From HXMU1420-13 sp965249965 (lineage in GTDB: Bacteria > Bacteroidota > Rhodothermia > Balneolales > Balneolaceae): a stretch of 64,000 bases of DNA. This document shows, piece after piece, positions 16,322 to 25,879 of this stretch. The notes below the pieces were generated by a model. That model had not been told where the DNA came from and made no database searches. It worked only from the letters and a program-made list of their open reading frames with translations. Numbering within the stretch: position 1 is the stretch's first letter; the number at the start of each line of letters is the position of its first letter. The stretch lies in assembly GCA_965249965.1 (NCBI GenBank), contig OZ252262.1:1860001-1924000 (forward strand), given 5' to 3'. A program made the position numbers and the translations under genes.

Positions 16322-17497
16322 ATGATAAGACCAATGCCAAACAATCGCATCCAAATATTTGACACTACGTTGCGCGATGGGGAACAAGTTCCCGGTTGCC
16401 AGCTAAATACCAACGAGAAAATCGAAGTAGCGTTGGCACTGGAAGCACTGGGTGTTGATGTAATGGAAGTTGGTTTTCCCATCTCGAGTCCCGGAGATTT
16501 TTCTTCGGTGAATCAAATCGCTCAGATCATCAAAAACAGTACAGTTTGTGCTCTTTCCCGCGCTGTACGGAAAGACATCGAAGTAGCAGCTGAAGCCTTA
16601 AAAGGAGCTGCACGACCAAGAATACACACTGGTATCGGAACTTCCGATAGCCATGTGTATGATAAACTAAAAACAACTCGGGAGAATGTAATCGAACGTG
16701 GAGTTGCAGCTGTAAAATTTGCTAGAAATTTCGTTGACGATGTTGAGTTCTATGCCGAAGATGCCGGGCGTACTGAAAACGAGTTTCTGGCAAAAGTTAT
16801 AGAGGCTGCAATTGCTGCTGGCGCAACAGTGGTAAACATTCCTGATACAACCGGTTATTGCTTACCATGGCAGTATGGAGATAAAATCAAATTCCTAAAA
16901 GAAAATGTAAATGGAATTCATAAGGCAATTATTTCAACACATTGCCATAATGATTTAGGATTAGCAACAGCAAATTCAATTGCGGGTGTAGTGAATGGGG
17001 CTGGTCAAATAGAGTGTACGATTAACGGAATTGGCGAACGAGCTGGTAATGCATCCCTCGAAGAGGTTGTAATGATAATGCGCCAGCACCAAGATCTGGA
17101 TTTTGATACGAATATTAATACACGATGCTTAAAGCAAATGAGCGAGTTGGTTTCCTCCAAAATGAGGATGCCGGTTCAACCAAATAAAGCGATTGTTGGA
17201 GCAAATGCTTTTGCACATTCATCGGGTATTCATCAGGATGGTGTTATAAAGTCGCGCGAGACTTATGAGATTATTGATCCGAATGAAGTTGGTGTGAATG
17301 AATCATCTATAGTATTAACTGCACGCAGTGGCCGTGCTGCTCTTAACTTCAGAGCGAAAAAACTTGGATTCGATGTTTCAAGAGAAGATATAGAAGTCTA
17401 TTACCAACAATTTTTGGCAATAGCAGACAAGAAAAAAGTTGTGCAGGATGAAGATTTGGTTTCATTATTTTCCAAGACGGAGGTAAAGTCAGCCTAA
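16322..17497 (+). CDS. leuA: 2-Isopropylmalate synthase, short form without the regulatory domain
   Basis: 391 aa. It condenses acetyl-CoA with 2-oxoisovalerate, the first step of leucine synthesis. The TIM-barrel catalytic domain has FDTTLRDGEQVPG at the N terminus, HCHNDLGLATANS with metal-binding histidines, and NGIGERAGNASLEE. Only about 90 residues follow the barrel, so the C-terminal LeuA dimer domain that binds leucine for feedback inhibition is missing (full-length proteins have about 510 residues). Short LeuA proteins of this size occur in Bacteroidota. The start is ATG at 16322 or, in better agreement with relatives, the ATG at 16334 (MPNNRIQIF). It is followed by leuC after 3 bases. 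Confidence 0.93.
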   Translation: MIRPMPNNRIQIFDTTLRDGEQVPGCQLNTNEKIEVALALEALGVDVMEVGFPISSPGDFSSVNQIAQIIKNSTVCALSRAVRKDIEVAAEALKGAARPRIHTGIGTSDSHVYDKLKTTRENVIERGVAAVKFARNFVDDVEFYAEDAGRTENEFLAKVIEAAIAAGATVVNIPDTTGYCLPWQYGDKIKFLKENVNGIHKAIISTHCHNDLGLATANSIAGVVNGAGQIECTINGIGERAGNASLEEVVMIMRQHQDLDFDTNINTRCLKQMSELVSSKMRMPVQPNKAIVGANAFAHSSGIHQDGVIKSRETYEIIDPNEVGVNESSIVLTARSGRAALNFRAKKLGFDVSREDIEVYYQQFLAIADKKKVVQDEDLVSLFSKTEVKSA

Positions 17498-17500
17498 CTT

Positions 17501-18910
17501 ATGGGAAAAACACTTTTTGAGAAAGTTTGGAACCGTCATGTTGTTACAAAGGTGGAAGGCGGACAAGAAGTTTTATATATCGATCGGCATTTTATACACG
17601 AAGTTACAAGTCCCCAAGCCTTTGATGGAATTCGAAATCGAGGCATAGATTTTTTTCGTAAAAATAGAATAGTTGCAACGGCTGATCATAATGTACCCAC
17701 CAAAGATCAGCATCTGCCAATTAAAGATTTTTTATCCAAGCTTCAGGTGGATACCCTCACTAATAATTGTGATGAATTTGGAATCGACTTATACGGATTG
17801 GGACATCCTTTTCAAGGCATTGTTCATGTAATTGGTCCGGAACTTGGCATCACTAAACCCGGAATGACCATTGTTTGCGGGGATAGCCATACCTCAACAC
17901 ATGGTGCGTTTGGAACCATCGCTTTTGGTATTGGTACTTCTCAGGTTGAACAGGTAATGGCGACCCAGTGTTTGCTACTTCCTCGCCCAAAAACCATGCG
18001 AATTACCATTGATGGAGAATTGGATGACGGAGTTTTTTCAAAAGATTTGATCCTTTATGTGATCTCAAAATTAGGTACAGCTGGTGGGACCGGACATTTT
18101 GTAGAATATGCCGGATCTGCTATTCGATCCCTTACAATGGAAGCTCGTATGACGATATGCAATATGAGTATTGAAATGGGAGCCCGTGGAGGAATGATCG
18201 CTCCGGACGAAACTACCTTTACCTATATCAAAGGCAGAGATCATGCACCTAAAGGTGGGGATTGGGATAAGGCGATTGAATATTGGAGCACTCTCTATTC
18301 TGATGAAGACGCAATTTTTGATACAGAATATCAATTTGATGCCTCTGATATTGAGCCCATGATCACCTATGGTACTAATCCAGGAATGGGAATTGGCATC
18401 ACGCAAAGTATCCCAACAAAAGAAAAATATGAAAATCCCGCTTCGCTGGAAAAGTCCCTAAAATACATGGGATTACAAGAAGGGGAGAGCTTGCTTGGTA
18501 AACCCATCGATAATGTATTTATCGGGAGTTGTACAAACAGCCGAATCGAAGATTTACGAATTGTAGCTAAATATGTGAAGGACAAACGAAAAGCTGCTAA
18601 TGTTACCGCCATGATAGTTCCCGGATCAAAACAAGTGGAAGCTCAGGCCAGAGCAGAAGGTATACACGATGTACTTGAAGCAGCCGGATTTGAACTTCGT
18701 GGCCCGGGTTGCTCTGCCTGTTTGGGAATGAACGAGGATAAAATTCCATCCGGTGAATATTGTGTGTCAACCTCAAATCGTAATTTTGAGGGAAGGCAAG
18801 GTCCCGGCGCCCGCACCATGCTTGTTAGTCCGCTAACTGCCGCTGTAATTGCCGTTGAAGGTAAAATAGTAGATGTTCGAAATTTTTTAACTGAGAAGGC
18901 AACACATTAA
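17501..18910 (+). CDS. leuC: 3-Isopropylmalate dehydratase large subunit
   Basis: 469 aa, normal length. Aconitase-family enzyme that isomerises 2- to 3-isopropylmalate with LeuD. It carries the [4Fe-4S] ligands: Cys in FIGSCTNSRIEDLR and the pair in GCSACLGMN. GDSHTSTHGAFGTIAFGIGTSQ is the substrate-binding signature. The stop overlaps the leuD start by one base (TAATG), consistent with equal translation of the two subunits. Confidence 0.96.
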   Translation: MGKTLFEKVWNRHVVTKVEGGQEVLYIDRHFIHEVTSPQAFDGIRNRGIDFFRKNRIVATADHNVPTKDQHLPIKDFLSKLQVDTLTNNCDEFGIDLYGLGHPFQGIVHVIGPELGITKPGMTIVCGDSHTSTHGAFGTIAFGIGTSQVEQVMATQCLLLPRPKTMRITIDGELDDGVFSKDLILYVISKLGTAGGTGHFVEYAGSAIRSLTMEARMTICNMSIEMGARGGMIAPDETTFTYIKGRDHAPKGGDWDKAIEYWSTLYSDEDAIFDTEYQFDASDIEPMITYGTNPGMGIGITQSIPTKEKYENPASLEKSLKYMGLQEGESLLGKPIDNVFIGSCTNSRIEDLRIVAKYVKDKRKAANVTAMIVPGSKQVEAQARAEGIHDVLEAAGFELRGPGCSACLGMNEDKIPSGEYCVSTSNRNFEGRQGPGARTMLVSPLTAAVIAVEGKIVDVRNFLTEKATH

Positions 18911-19503
18911 TGGAAAGATTTGAGGTATTACAAAGCACTGCAATTCCTCTCTCTGTGCAGGATGTTGATACGGATCAAATTATCCCGGCACGATTTTTAA
19001 AAGCAACCTCTCGAGAAGGATTTGGCGAAAATCTATTCCGCGATTGGAGGTTCGATAAAGACGGTAACCATAAACCTGATTTTGTATTGAACGGCAGTGA
19101 GTTCTCAGGCTCGATCCTTGTAGCCGGAGAAAACTTTGGCTGCGGTTCAAGTCGCGAACACGCAGCATGGGCTTTAGTCGATTATGGCTTCAAAGCAGTT
19201 GTTTCTAGTTTCTTTGCAGATATTTTTAAAGGTAATTCGTTAAATAATGGATTATTACCTGTGCAGGTGAGTCCAGCTTTTTTAACCAAACTATTTGATG
19301 AAATAGAATCAGACCCGAGTTCAGAAATAATCATCGACCTACCAAATCAAAAAATTTCAGTGCATGGGAGCGAATTAAGCGAATCATTCGAAATAAATCC
19401 CTATAAAAAAATGTGCTTGCTTAATGGGTATGATGATATCGATTTTCTATTGAGTAAAAAGAAAGAGATCGAAGCCTTCGAAAAACAGCACATCGAGTTT
19501 TAA
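18910..19503 (+). CDS. leuD: 3-Isopropylmalate dehydratase small subunit
   Basis: 197 aa, matching the bacterial LeuD of about 200 aa. The swivelling domain of the isomerase includes DVDTDQIIPARFLK and the signature GENFGCGSSREHAAWAL, which provides substrate contacts. It starts on the last base of the leuC stop and is followed by leuB after 2 bases, in a tight leuACDB operon. Confidence 0.96.
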   Translation: MERFEVLQSTAIPLSVQDVDTDQIIPARFLKATSREGFGENLFRDWRFDKDGNHKPDFVLNGSEFSGSILVAGENFGCGSSREHAAWALVDYGFKAVVSSFFADIFKGNSLNNGLLPVQVSPAFLTKLFDEIESDPSSEIIIDLPNQKISVHGSELSESFEINPYKKMCLLNGYDDIDFLLSKKKEIEAFEKQHIEF

Positions 19504-19505
19504 AA

Positions 19506-20621
19506 ATGGATAAGCGGATTGCAGTATTAGCCGGTGACGGTATAGGACCTGAAGTAGTAAAACAGGCAATTAAGGTATTGGATGCCGTAGGGCATCGTTT
19601 TCATCACAGTTTCAATTATGATGTAGCGCTTGTAGGTGCAGCGGCAATAGATATCACTGGTGAACCACTGCCAGACGAAACGATAGAAGCATGCCGGCTC
19701 TCAGATGCGATTCTATTCGGCGCAATTGGCGATCCTAAGTATGATAATGACCCGACTGCGAAAGTTCGGCCTGAACAAGGGCTACTTAAGCTTCGAAAAA
19801 GTCTGGGATTGTTTGCGAATATTCGCCCCGTTCAACTTTTTAGTTCTTTAATTGAACGTTCTCCGTTGAAAGAAGATCGAATTTATGGAACCGATTTAGT
19901 CGTATATCGCGAATTGACAGGCGGGATATATTTTGGAGATAAAGGGCGAACTAATGGTGGTAAATCGGCCTTCGATCATTGTGAATATTCAGATTTTGAA
20001 ATCGAGCGAATCGCTAAAATGGCCTTCGAAGCAGCGCTTCGACGCAGAAAGAAAGTTACATTGGTGGATAAAGCTAATGTGCTGGAAACTTCAAGACTAT
20101 GGCGTGAAATTGTTCAAAAAGTAGCGCAAGCTTACCCATTGATAGAAGTTGAATATCTGTTCGTGGATAATGCGGCAATGCAGGTAATTCAGCGACCCAA
20201 TCAGTTTGATGTAATTCTTACCGAGAACATGTTTGGAGATATTATCTCAGATGAGACGAGTGTAATTACGGGTTCAATCGGATTATTACCATCGGCATCG
20301 GTGGGTGAACAAACTTCCTTGTTTGAGCCCATTCATGGGAGTTATCCAGAAGCAGCCGGAAAAGATATTGCCAATCCGATTGCCACGATTTTATCCGCCG
20401 CCATGCTACTCGATAGCTTCGATATGTTCGAAGAGGCAAAACTGGTACGAAATATTGTAAAGAGAGTCATTGAAAAAGGCTTGGTTACACCGGATTTAAA
20501 TCCAGACAGCTTCATAGCGTGCTCAAAAGTTGGGGATGTTATTAGTCTTCTCATCGAGTCGGATCTGGAAGATGAAAACGCCTTTGATAATCTTTTTGAA
20601 GGGAATTTGCCGTTCATTTAG
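19506..20621 (+). CDS. leuB: 3-Isopropylmalate dehydrogenase
   Basis: 371 aa. NAD-dependent oxidative decarboxylation of 3-isopropylmalate. Motifs in order: LAGDGIGPEVV at the N terminus, LRKSLGLFANIRPVQ (substrate-binding Arg), VVYRELTGGIYFGDKG (active-site Tyr), and NMFGDIISDETSVITGS (metal-binding Asp). FEPIHGSYPEAAGKDIANP is the coenzyme-specificity region typical of NAD use. It starts 2 bases after leuD and ends the four-gene leucine operon; the CBS gene follows after 77 bases and may be read through. Confidence 0.96.
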   Translation: MDKRIAVLAGDGIGPEVVKQAIKVLDAVGHRFHHSFNYDVALVGAAAIDITGEPLPDETIEACRLSDAILFGAIGDPKYDNDPTAKVRPEQGLLKLRKSLGLFANIRPVQLFSSLIERSPLKEDRIYGTDLVVYRELTGGIYFGDKGRTNGGKSAFDHCEYSDFEIERIAKMAFEAALRRRKKVTLVDKANVLETSRLWREIVQKVAQAYPLIEVEYLFVDNAAMQVIQRPNQFDVILTENMFGDIISDETSVITGSIGLLPSASVGEQTSLFEPIHGSYPEAAGKDIANPIATILSAAMLLDSFDMFEEAKLVRNIVKRVIEKGLVTPDLNPDSFIACSKVGDVISLLIESDLEDENAFDNLFEGNLPFI

Positions 20622-20698
20622 TCATGGACTTGCAAATCTCCTTCCCAAATCCCTTATTAGTGATAGCAATTACAACTCAACACTAAAGGGAGTCAGGA

Positions 20699-21160
20699 AT
20701 GGTAATTAGTTATAAGGCAGCAGAACGCAAAGAGCCAAAATTCAAAGAACAGGCAATTCAGGTCAAAGATTTTATGACCACCAACTTGATTACATTCACG
20801 CCTGACGATTCCATGCATACCGTGATTGAAATGCTAGTAAAAAAAGGAATCTCGGGAGCTCCGGTAATCGATAAAGACGGATCACTGTGTGGTATTATTT
20901 CTGAGGGTGATTGCTTAAAACAAGTGGTAAGAGGTAAATATCTTAATTCACCTACCGAAGTTGGATTAGTAAAAGACTTCATGACTAAAGAACCAATTTT
21001 CATATCCCCAAATGACAATATCATGGAAATAGCGCAGAAGTTTTTAAATCTCAGACTTCGTCGCTTTCCGGTACTTGATCAAGGTAAATTAGTGGGCCAA
21101 ATTAGCCAACGCGATGTAATGGCAGCCATTCAAAATCTGGAACAGGAACGCTGGAAATAG
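20699..21160 (+). CDS. Two-CBS-domain protein
   Basis: 153 aa, made up of a tandem pair of CBS domains (first about residues 22-80, VKDFMTTNLITFTPDDSM...GISGAPVID; second about 95-150, VKDFMTKEPIFISPNDNIM...RRFPVLDQGKLVGQIS). CBS pairs bind adenosine nucleotides and act as energy-sensing regulatory modules. No catalytic domain is attached, so it must act on a partner. It follows leuB by 77 bases in the same direction with AAAGGGAG in front of the ATG, and may be regulated with the leucine genes or separately. Confidence 0.9.
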   Translation: MVISYKAAERKEPKFKEQAIQVKDFMTTNLITFTPDDSMHTVIEMLVKKGISGAPVIDKDGSLCGIISEGDCLKQVVRGKYLNSPTEVGLVKDFMTKEPIFISPNDNIMEIAQKFLNLRLRRFPVLDQGKLVGQISQRDVMAAIQNLEQERWK

Positions 21161-21233
21161 GGAGATAATCCAACTCCACTTTTATCAAAAACTACCTACA
21201 TTCAAGCCGAAACCTAACAAGAGTATTTCGGCT

Positions 21234-22814
21234 ATGATTAAACGTGCCATATTATTTTCATTCGTTTTCGGGTTTGGCCTTATTGCCTGTCAAAGCCCTG
21301 AAAAGAACACCGAGTATTATCTTCCCTGGATAGAACTCGATGAGTTATTTCATGATGTCCAAATGGAAGGCATATTCCCAGATTCAAAAACGTTTGTGGA
21401 TTATACTCCAAAAAGAGATCCAGCAGCTATCCTTGAGGATTATCTGATTCAAAAAGATGAAGAAGGTTTCGATTTAAGCGAGTTCGTGGAAGATAATTTT
21501 AATCCTCCCTTTCAACCCGATGCTATCGAAATTGATGCTTCTAAACCAATGATCGAACATTTAAACGGGCATTGGGCACGTTTAACACGTAGTAGCGAAG
21601 ATGCAGGAGCTTACAGTTCATTAATCCCTTTACCAAACGAATATGTAGTTCCTGGTGGTCGATTCAGAGAGATTTATTATTGGGACTCGTATTTCACCAT
21701 GATCGGACTTGGTGTTTCGGGCAGGGTAGATTTGATCGAGTCGATGTTAGATAATTTTGCCTATCAAATTGAAACAATCGGATACATCCCAAATGGAAAT
21801 CGGACGTACTTTTTGGGGAGAAGTCAACCGCCGTTTTTTGGTGCAATGGTAAATTTATATGCACAGTATACTTCGATGGAAGAGGCGGCAAAATATCTAC
21901 CTGCACTTCAGGCAGAGTATGATTTCTGGATGGGAGGGACAGACCAATTAACGGAAGCTAATCCTGCTCATCGTAGAGTTGTATTGCTGGATGATGTGAT
22001 ATTGAATCGGTATTACGATGATCGGATTGAGCCTCGACCTGAATCTTATAAAGAAGATGTTGAACTAGCGCATGGGATGAGTGAAGAACGCGCTAATAAA
22101 TTATTTTTAGATTTACGTGCAGCGTGTGAGTCGGGTTGGGATTTTAGCGCCCGCTGGTTTGCCGATGGAAATGATTTTGCAAGTATTAGAACAAGTGAAA
22201 TTGCACCCATCGATTTAAATTCGATTCTGTATCATACCGAGAATGTACTTTCTGATCTTTATCGTGCACAAAATGAAACTCAGAAAGCAAATGAGTTAGA
22301 AGATGCTGCAAGCAGTAGGGCAGAAGCGATCAATGCAATTTTTTGGAATGCTGAAGCATCCATGTTCATGGATATATTGTGGGAAGACGGCTCATTTACT
22401 GATCGGATTACCGCTGCGAGTTTTTACCCGATGTATTTTAACGCTGCTGCTGATGAGCTCGCTGAGACTCAGGTTCCTGAACTTATAAATGAGCTGCGTA
22501 AAGACGGTGGATTTTTGACTTCACCATACGGATCCGGCCAGCAATGGGACTCGCCAAACGGCTGGGCACCTCTTCAATGGATTGCCTATAAAGGACTTGA
22601 TCAATACGGGTTTGGGGTGGAAGCAAAATCTATGGCTGATGATTGGCTATCTATTAATAATAAAGTATACCGCACTACTGGGAAAATGATGGAAAAATAT
22701 AATGTTGCGGATACCACTTTATTAGCTGGTGGAGGAGAGTATCCAACTCAGGACGGGTTTGGTTGGACCAACGGGATTGTATTGGCTCTAGATGCTGATA
22801 TTGATAAATATTAA
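21234..22814 (+). CDS. treA: Trehalase (GH37), lipoprotein
   Basis: 526 aa. It hydrolyses trehalose to two glucoses. Both GH37 signatures are intact: PGGRFREIYYWDSYFTM (about residues 143-159) and QWDSPNGWAPLQ (near 437). The catalytic Asp (SGWDFSARW) and the Glu in GGGEYPTQDGFGWTNG region are also present. The N terminus, MIKRAILFSFVFGFGLIAC, is a lipoprotein signal with lipobox LIAC, so the enzyme is membrane-anchored in the periplasm or on the outer membrane. The gene is monocistronic or leads into recQ, 21 bases downstream. It could scavenge external trehalose or degrade a compatible solute. Confidence 0.95.
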   Translation: MIKRAILFSFVFGFGLIACQSPEKNTEYYLPWIELDELFHDVQMEGIFPDSKTFVDYTPKRDPAAILEDYLIQKDEEGFDLSEFVEDNFNPPFQPDAIEIDASKPMIEHLNGHWARLTRSSEDAGAYSSLIPLPNEYVVPGGRFREIYYWDSYFTMIGLGVSGRVDLIESMLDNFAYQIETIGYIPNGNRTYFLGRSQPPFFGAMVNLYAQYTSMEEAAKYLPALQAEYDFWMGGTDQLTEANPAHRRVVLLDDVILNRYYDDRIEPRPESYKEDVELAHGMSEERANKLFLDLRAACESGWDFSARWFADGNDFASIRTSEIAPIDLNSILYHTENVLSDLYRAQNETQKANELEDAASSRAEAINAIFWNAEASMFMDILWEDGSFTDRITAASFYPMYFNAAADELAETQVPELINELRKDGGFLTSPYGSGQQWDSPNGWAPLQWIAYKGLDQYGFGVEAKSMADDWLSINNKVYRTTGKMMEKYNVADTTLLAGGGEYPTQDGFGWTNGIVLALDADIDKY

Positions 22815-22835
22815 TTCATAAATATCACAAGCATC

Positions 22836-24770
22836 TTGGGTGATCAATTCCAACTAGCACTGGAAAACCTTCAAAATTATTGGGGCTATCCCGGATTTAG
22901 AGATCAACAAGATGAAGTAATAAAATCTGTATTTGCCGGAAATGACACATTAGTACTATTCCCAACGGGAGGAGGGAAATCACTCTGTTATCAGGTTCCT
23001 GCAACCGTTTTTGATGGGATAACATTAGTGATTTCACCACTAGTAGCACTAATGCAAGATCAGGTAAAGCAACTAAATGATCGAGGAATCTCCGCTACTT
23101 TTATCAATAGCACGCTTCCTAGATATGAAGTAGAACAGCGGTTGGTGAATGCAAGAAATGGAATGTATAAACTGCTTTATTGTGCACCCGAACGTTTATC
23201 AACCATCCTTTTCGAATCGGAATTGGATCAGCTAAATATTAAGCTAGTTGCAATAGACGAAGCTCATTGTATTTCAGAATGGGGGCACGACTTTAGACCT
23301 TCATATCGAACAATCAGAAGCTCATTATCCAGAATCGAAGAGCATGTAAAATGGATTGCATTAACCGCAACTGCTACTCCAGAAGTTCGAAAGGATATTA
23401 TTGAAAACCTTGGGTTTAAAGAAGCTCAGGTTATTTCAAAACCATTTAAGCGAGAGAATTTAACATGGTGGGTAATTGAAGAAGAAAATAAACCAACCCG
23501 CATTACCAGATCCATACAAAAAGCTGCAAATAAGGGCGATGGATTGATGTATGGCAGCACACGAAAAAATTGTGAGTTTTGGGCAAAAAAGATGACAAAG
23601 CTAGGTTTGAAGTCAGAAGCCTATCATGCCGGCTTGGATGCACAGAATCGAAAAGAAATTCAAGAAAGATGGATTTCCGGTGAAACTCCAATTGTAGTGG
23701 CAACTAATGCTTTTGGAATGGGAATCGATAAACCAAATTGCCGTTATGTTATCCATGAAGAAATGCCATATTCGATGGAAGCCTATTATCAGGAGGCCGG
23801 GCGGGCTGGCCGAGATGGTAATGATAGTTATCCCATATTATTTTATAAATCATCCGATTATCCAGCGCTTAAAAGTAGAATAATTGAGAATTATCCAAAC
23901 TGGGAAGAGTTGCAAAAAGTATACGTGGCATTATATGACGAGCTCGGACTTGCAGTTGGCTCATCTCTTGAGGAATTGAAGAGCTACAAAGTGGAATCAG
24001 TTCAACGACGGTGTGCATTAAAAGCTTCGGTGATCAGATCATCCATGAGAATCATGGAACAATTTGGGGTGTTAGTTACCGAAAGTAATGTAGCCTCTAA
24101 CGTGCAATTACAGTTCACGTTAAGTCTGGATCAATTACAGCAATTTACACGGACCATTAAAAATGCAGATAAAGCAGAGTTTTTGGATAAACTGATTCGA
24201 CTATTTGGTCACCATGCGTGTGCGAATATGGTACATCTCGAAACAGATTTTGTGTTGAAAAGGCTAAATATTTCCAGAAATAGTTTAATCAAGGGGTTGA
24301 ACGTACTCATGCAACACGACGCTGTCTTGGTGTATTCAATAGCTGAAGGTTCAGATTTAGTACTACCACTTGGCCCACGCGAGTATAAATTACCGGTACC
24401 TCGAACCGAGGTGGAACAATACCGAAATAACTTGCTTCAAAAGCTGGACTTTATGAATGGGTATGCCACAACCAACAGTTGTCGTGAAGTATATCTTTTA
24501 AATTATTTTGGCGAAAGTGATGCTAAAAACTGTGGGAAATGTGATAACTGTGTGAAAGCATCGAAAGATCGAATTCAATACACTGAAGAAGATGTGTTGT
24601 TGATTTCGAAAGCAATGAATCACCAAACAAAGAGCATTGAACAAATCTCAAAGGAACTATCGTGGCCGGTGCATAAATCGAGACAGATAATACAGTATTT
24701 AATAAATGAAGGGCGGGTTAGTTCCGTGGACGAAATGCCCCACCATTATCAATTAGTTGATCGGGGCTAA
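22836..24770 (+). CDS. recQ: RecQ-family ATP-dependent DNA helicase, no HRDC domain
   Basis: 644 aa, unwinding DNA 3' to 5' in repair. Motif I (FPTGGGKSLC, residues 42-51), motif II DEAH (near 141), motif III ALTATATPEVRKDI, and motif VI QEAGRAGRDG are all present. The zinc-binding subdomain has NSCREVYLLNYFGE plus CGKCDNC. After this come a winged-helix RQC region and a short C-terminal helical wing (SIEQISKELSWPVHKSRQ), but no HRDC domain. The start is TTG, 21 bases after the trehalase stop; no in-frame ATG precedes the helicase core. The 3' end overlaps the convergent DUF4296 gene by 53 bases. Confidence 0.92.
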   Translation: MGDQFQLALENLQNYWGYPGFRDQQDEVIKSVFAGNDTLVLFPTGGGKSLCYQVPATVFDGITLVISPLVALMQDQVKQLNDRGISATFINSTLPRYEVEQRLVNARNGMYKLLYCAPERLSTILFESELDQLNIKLVAIDEAHCISEWGHDFRPSYRTIRSSLSRIEEHVKWIALTATATPEVRKDIIENLGFKEAQVISKPFKRENLTWWVIEEENKPTRITRSIQKAANKGDGLMYGSTRKNCEFWAKKMTKLGLKSEAYHAGLDAQNRKEIQERWISGETPIVVATNAFGMGIDKPNCRYVIHEEMPYSMEAYYQEAGRAGRDGNDSYPILFYKSSDYPALKSRIIENYPNWEELQKVYVALYDELGLAVGSSLEELKSYKVESVQRRCALKASVIRSSMRIMEQFGVLVTESNVASNVQLQFTLSLDQLQQFTRTIKNADKAEFLDKLIRLFGHHACANMVHLETDFVLKRLNISRNSLIKGLNVLMQHDAVLVYSIAEGSDLVLPLGPREYKLPVPRTEVEQYRNNLLQKLDFMNGYATTNSCREVYLLNYFGESDAKNCGKCDNCVKASKDRIQYTEEDVLLISKAMNHQTKSIEQISKELSWPVHKSRQIIQYLINEGRVSSVDEMPHHYQLVDRG

Positions 24771-25110
24771 GCGTTCGTTGCGTGTTCATCATTTCTAAAG
24801 TACGGGCAATGCGTGTTACAGCGGTATCAAGGCGTGTTTGTTGTTCCTGTGTCTGACTTTGATAATAGGCATGGCTCGATTTAAACCGTTCCTCGTTGAT
24901 TCCATATTGAGAGAATAAAGCCATTCTCAATGAATCTTCATTCATAACAGTATCCACAGCCTGAACCATGGCATTGAATAAGTGAAGATCGATATAAACA
25001 TCAACATACTTTTTTTCATCAATCAAATTCTCCGGAACAGGAAGCTCAAGTTCTTCCTTACAGCCGTTTCCTATTACCAGGAAAAGTAAAAGAAAAAGTA
25101 TGCTACGCAT
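24718..25110 (-). CDS. DUF4296 lipoprotein
   Basis: 130 aa with a lipoprotein signal (MRSILFLLLFLVIGNGC, lipobox GNGC). The rest is helical, with IDEKKYVDVYIDLHLFNAMV, YGINEERFKSSHAYY and LDTAVTRIARTL, matching DUF4296 (found in Bacteroidota-type bacteria, with a Y-D-hydrophobic pattern). Function unknown. Its start shares one base with the SDR stop (TAATG), so the two are translated together. Its 3' end overlaps the end of recQ on the other strand by 53 bases. Confidence 0.85.
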   Translation of the reverse strand: MRSILFLLLFLVIGNGCKEELELPVPENLIDEKKYVDVYIDLHLFNAMVQAVDTVMNEDSLRMALFSQYGINEERFKSSHAYYQSQTQEQQTRLDTAVTRIARTLEMMNTQRTLSPDQLIDNGGAFRPRN

Positions 25111-25826
25111 TAAGCTTCGGGTGCTTTGGGATTAAGCGGTCGCATTGTTAATTCGTTAATGAGGAAATTATCCGGTGTTTCAAGCACATACTTCAAAGTC
25201 TTTGCTATATCCAGCGGTCGCATCATATTGTCGTGCAGTTTCACTGATTTAATATCATCAAAAAAGGAGGTAGCAATTGAACCGGGGAAGAAACAAGTTA
25301 CTTTAATTCCATCAAAACGGAGCTCCTTAAACAAAGCTTCTGAAAAGCCACGAAGACCGAATTTAGTAGCGTTATATGCCGAAATGGTGGGATTACCCAT
25401 CAAGCCGGCCACGGAAGCAATATTTGCGATATGGCAAACATTTGGGTTTTTTTTCATTAAAGGCACAATTAATTTAGTGAGATAGAAAACACCGGATAAA
25501 TTCACATCCATCATGGTTTGCCAATCTTGTACACTTAGCTCATCCACATTGCCGAATATCCCTAAACCGGCATTATTCACTAAAATATCCGGTAGTTCAT
25601 TTTCAAAAGTTTCTTCAACCCAGCTTTCAAGGCTGTAATATTCAGTAACATCAAGTGAAACGGGAATAAAAAGATCACCCAATTTCTCTTGGATTGCTTC
25701 CAGCTTATCTTCACTTCGGGCCAACCCATACACTTTTGTACCGGCTTCAACCAGTATTTTTGAAAATTCAGCGCCAATTCCACTGCTGGCACCTGTAACT
25801 ATGGCAATTTTTGATTGGAGGTTCAT
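25110..25826 (-). CDS. Short-chain dehydrogenase/reductase
   Basis: 238 aa, classical SDR fold. Cofactor motif TGASSGIGAEF (residues 11-21), NNAG (about 87-90), the catalytic Ser in ANIASVAG and the YNATK active site with Tyr and Lys are all in place. It lacks a basic residue directly after the second strand except the R of LARSEDK, which suggests NADP. The C terminus (NELTMRPLNPKAPEA) is typical of the group of SDRs labelled YdfG-like or 3-ketoacyl-ACP reductase-like. The substrate cannot be determined. It is operonic with the DUF4296 gene. Confidence 0.9.
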   Translation of the reverse strand: MNLQSKIAIVTGASSGIGAEFSKILVEAGTKVYGLARSEDKLEAIQEKLGDLFIPVSLDVTEYYSLESWVEETFENELPDILVNNAGLGIFGNVDELSVQDWQTMMDVNLSGVFYLTKLIVPLMKKNPNVCHIANIASVAGLMGNPTISAYNATKFGLRGFSEALFKELRFDGIKVTCFFPGSIATSFFDDIKSVKLHDNMMRPLDIAKTLKYVLETPDNFLINELTMRPLNPKAPEA

Positions 25827-25879
25827 GCTAAAAGCTCGATTTTAAACTTAATGTTCTATTTGAAAGGTACTACAAATTC

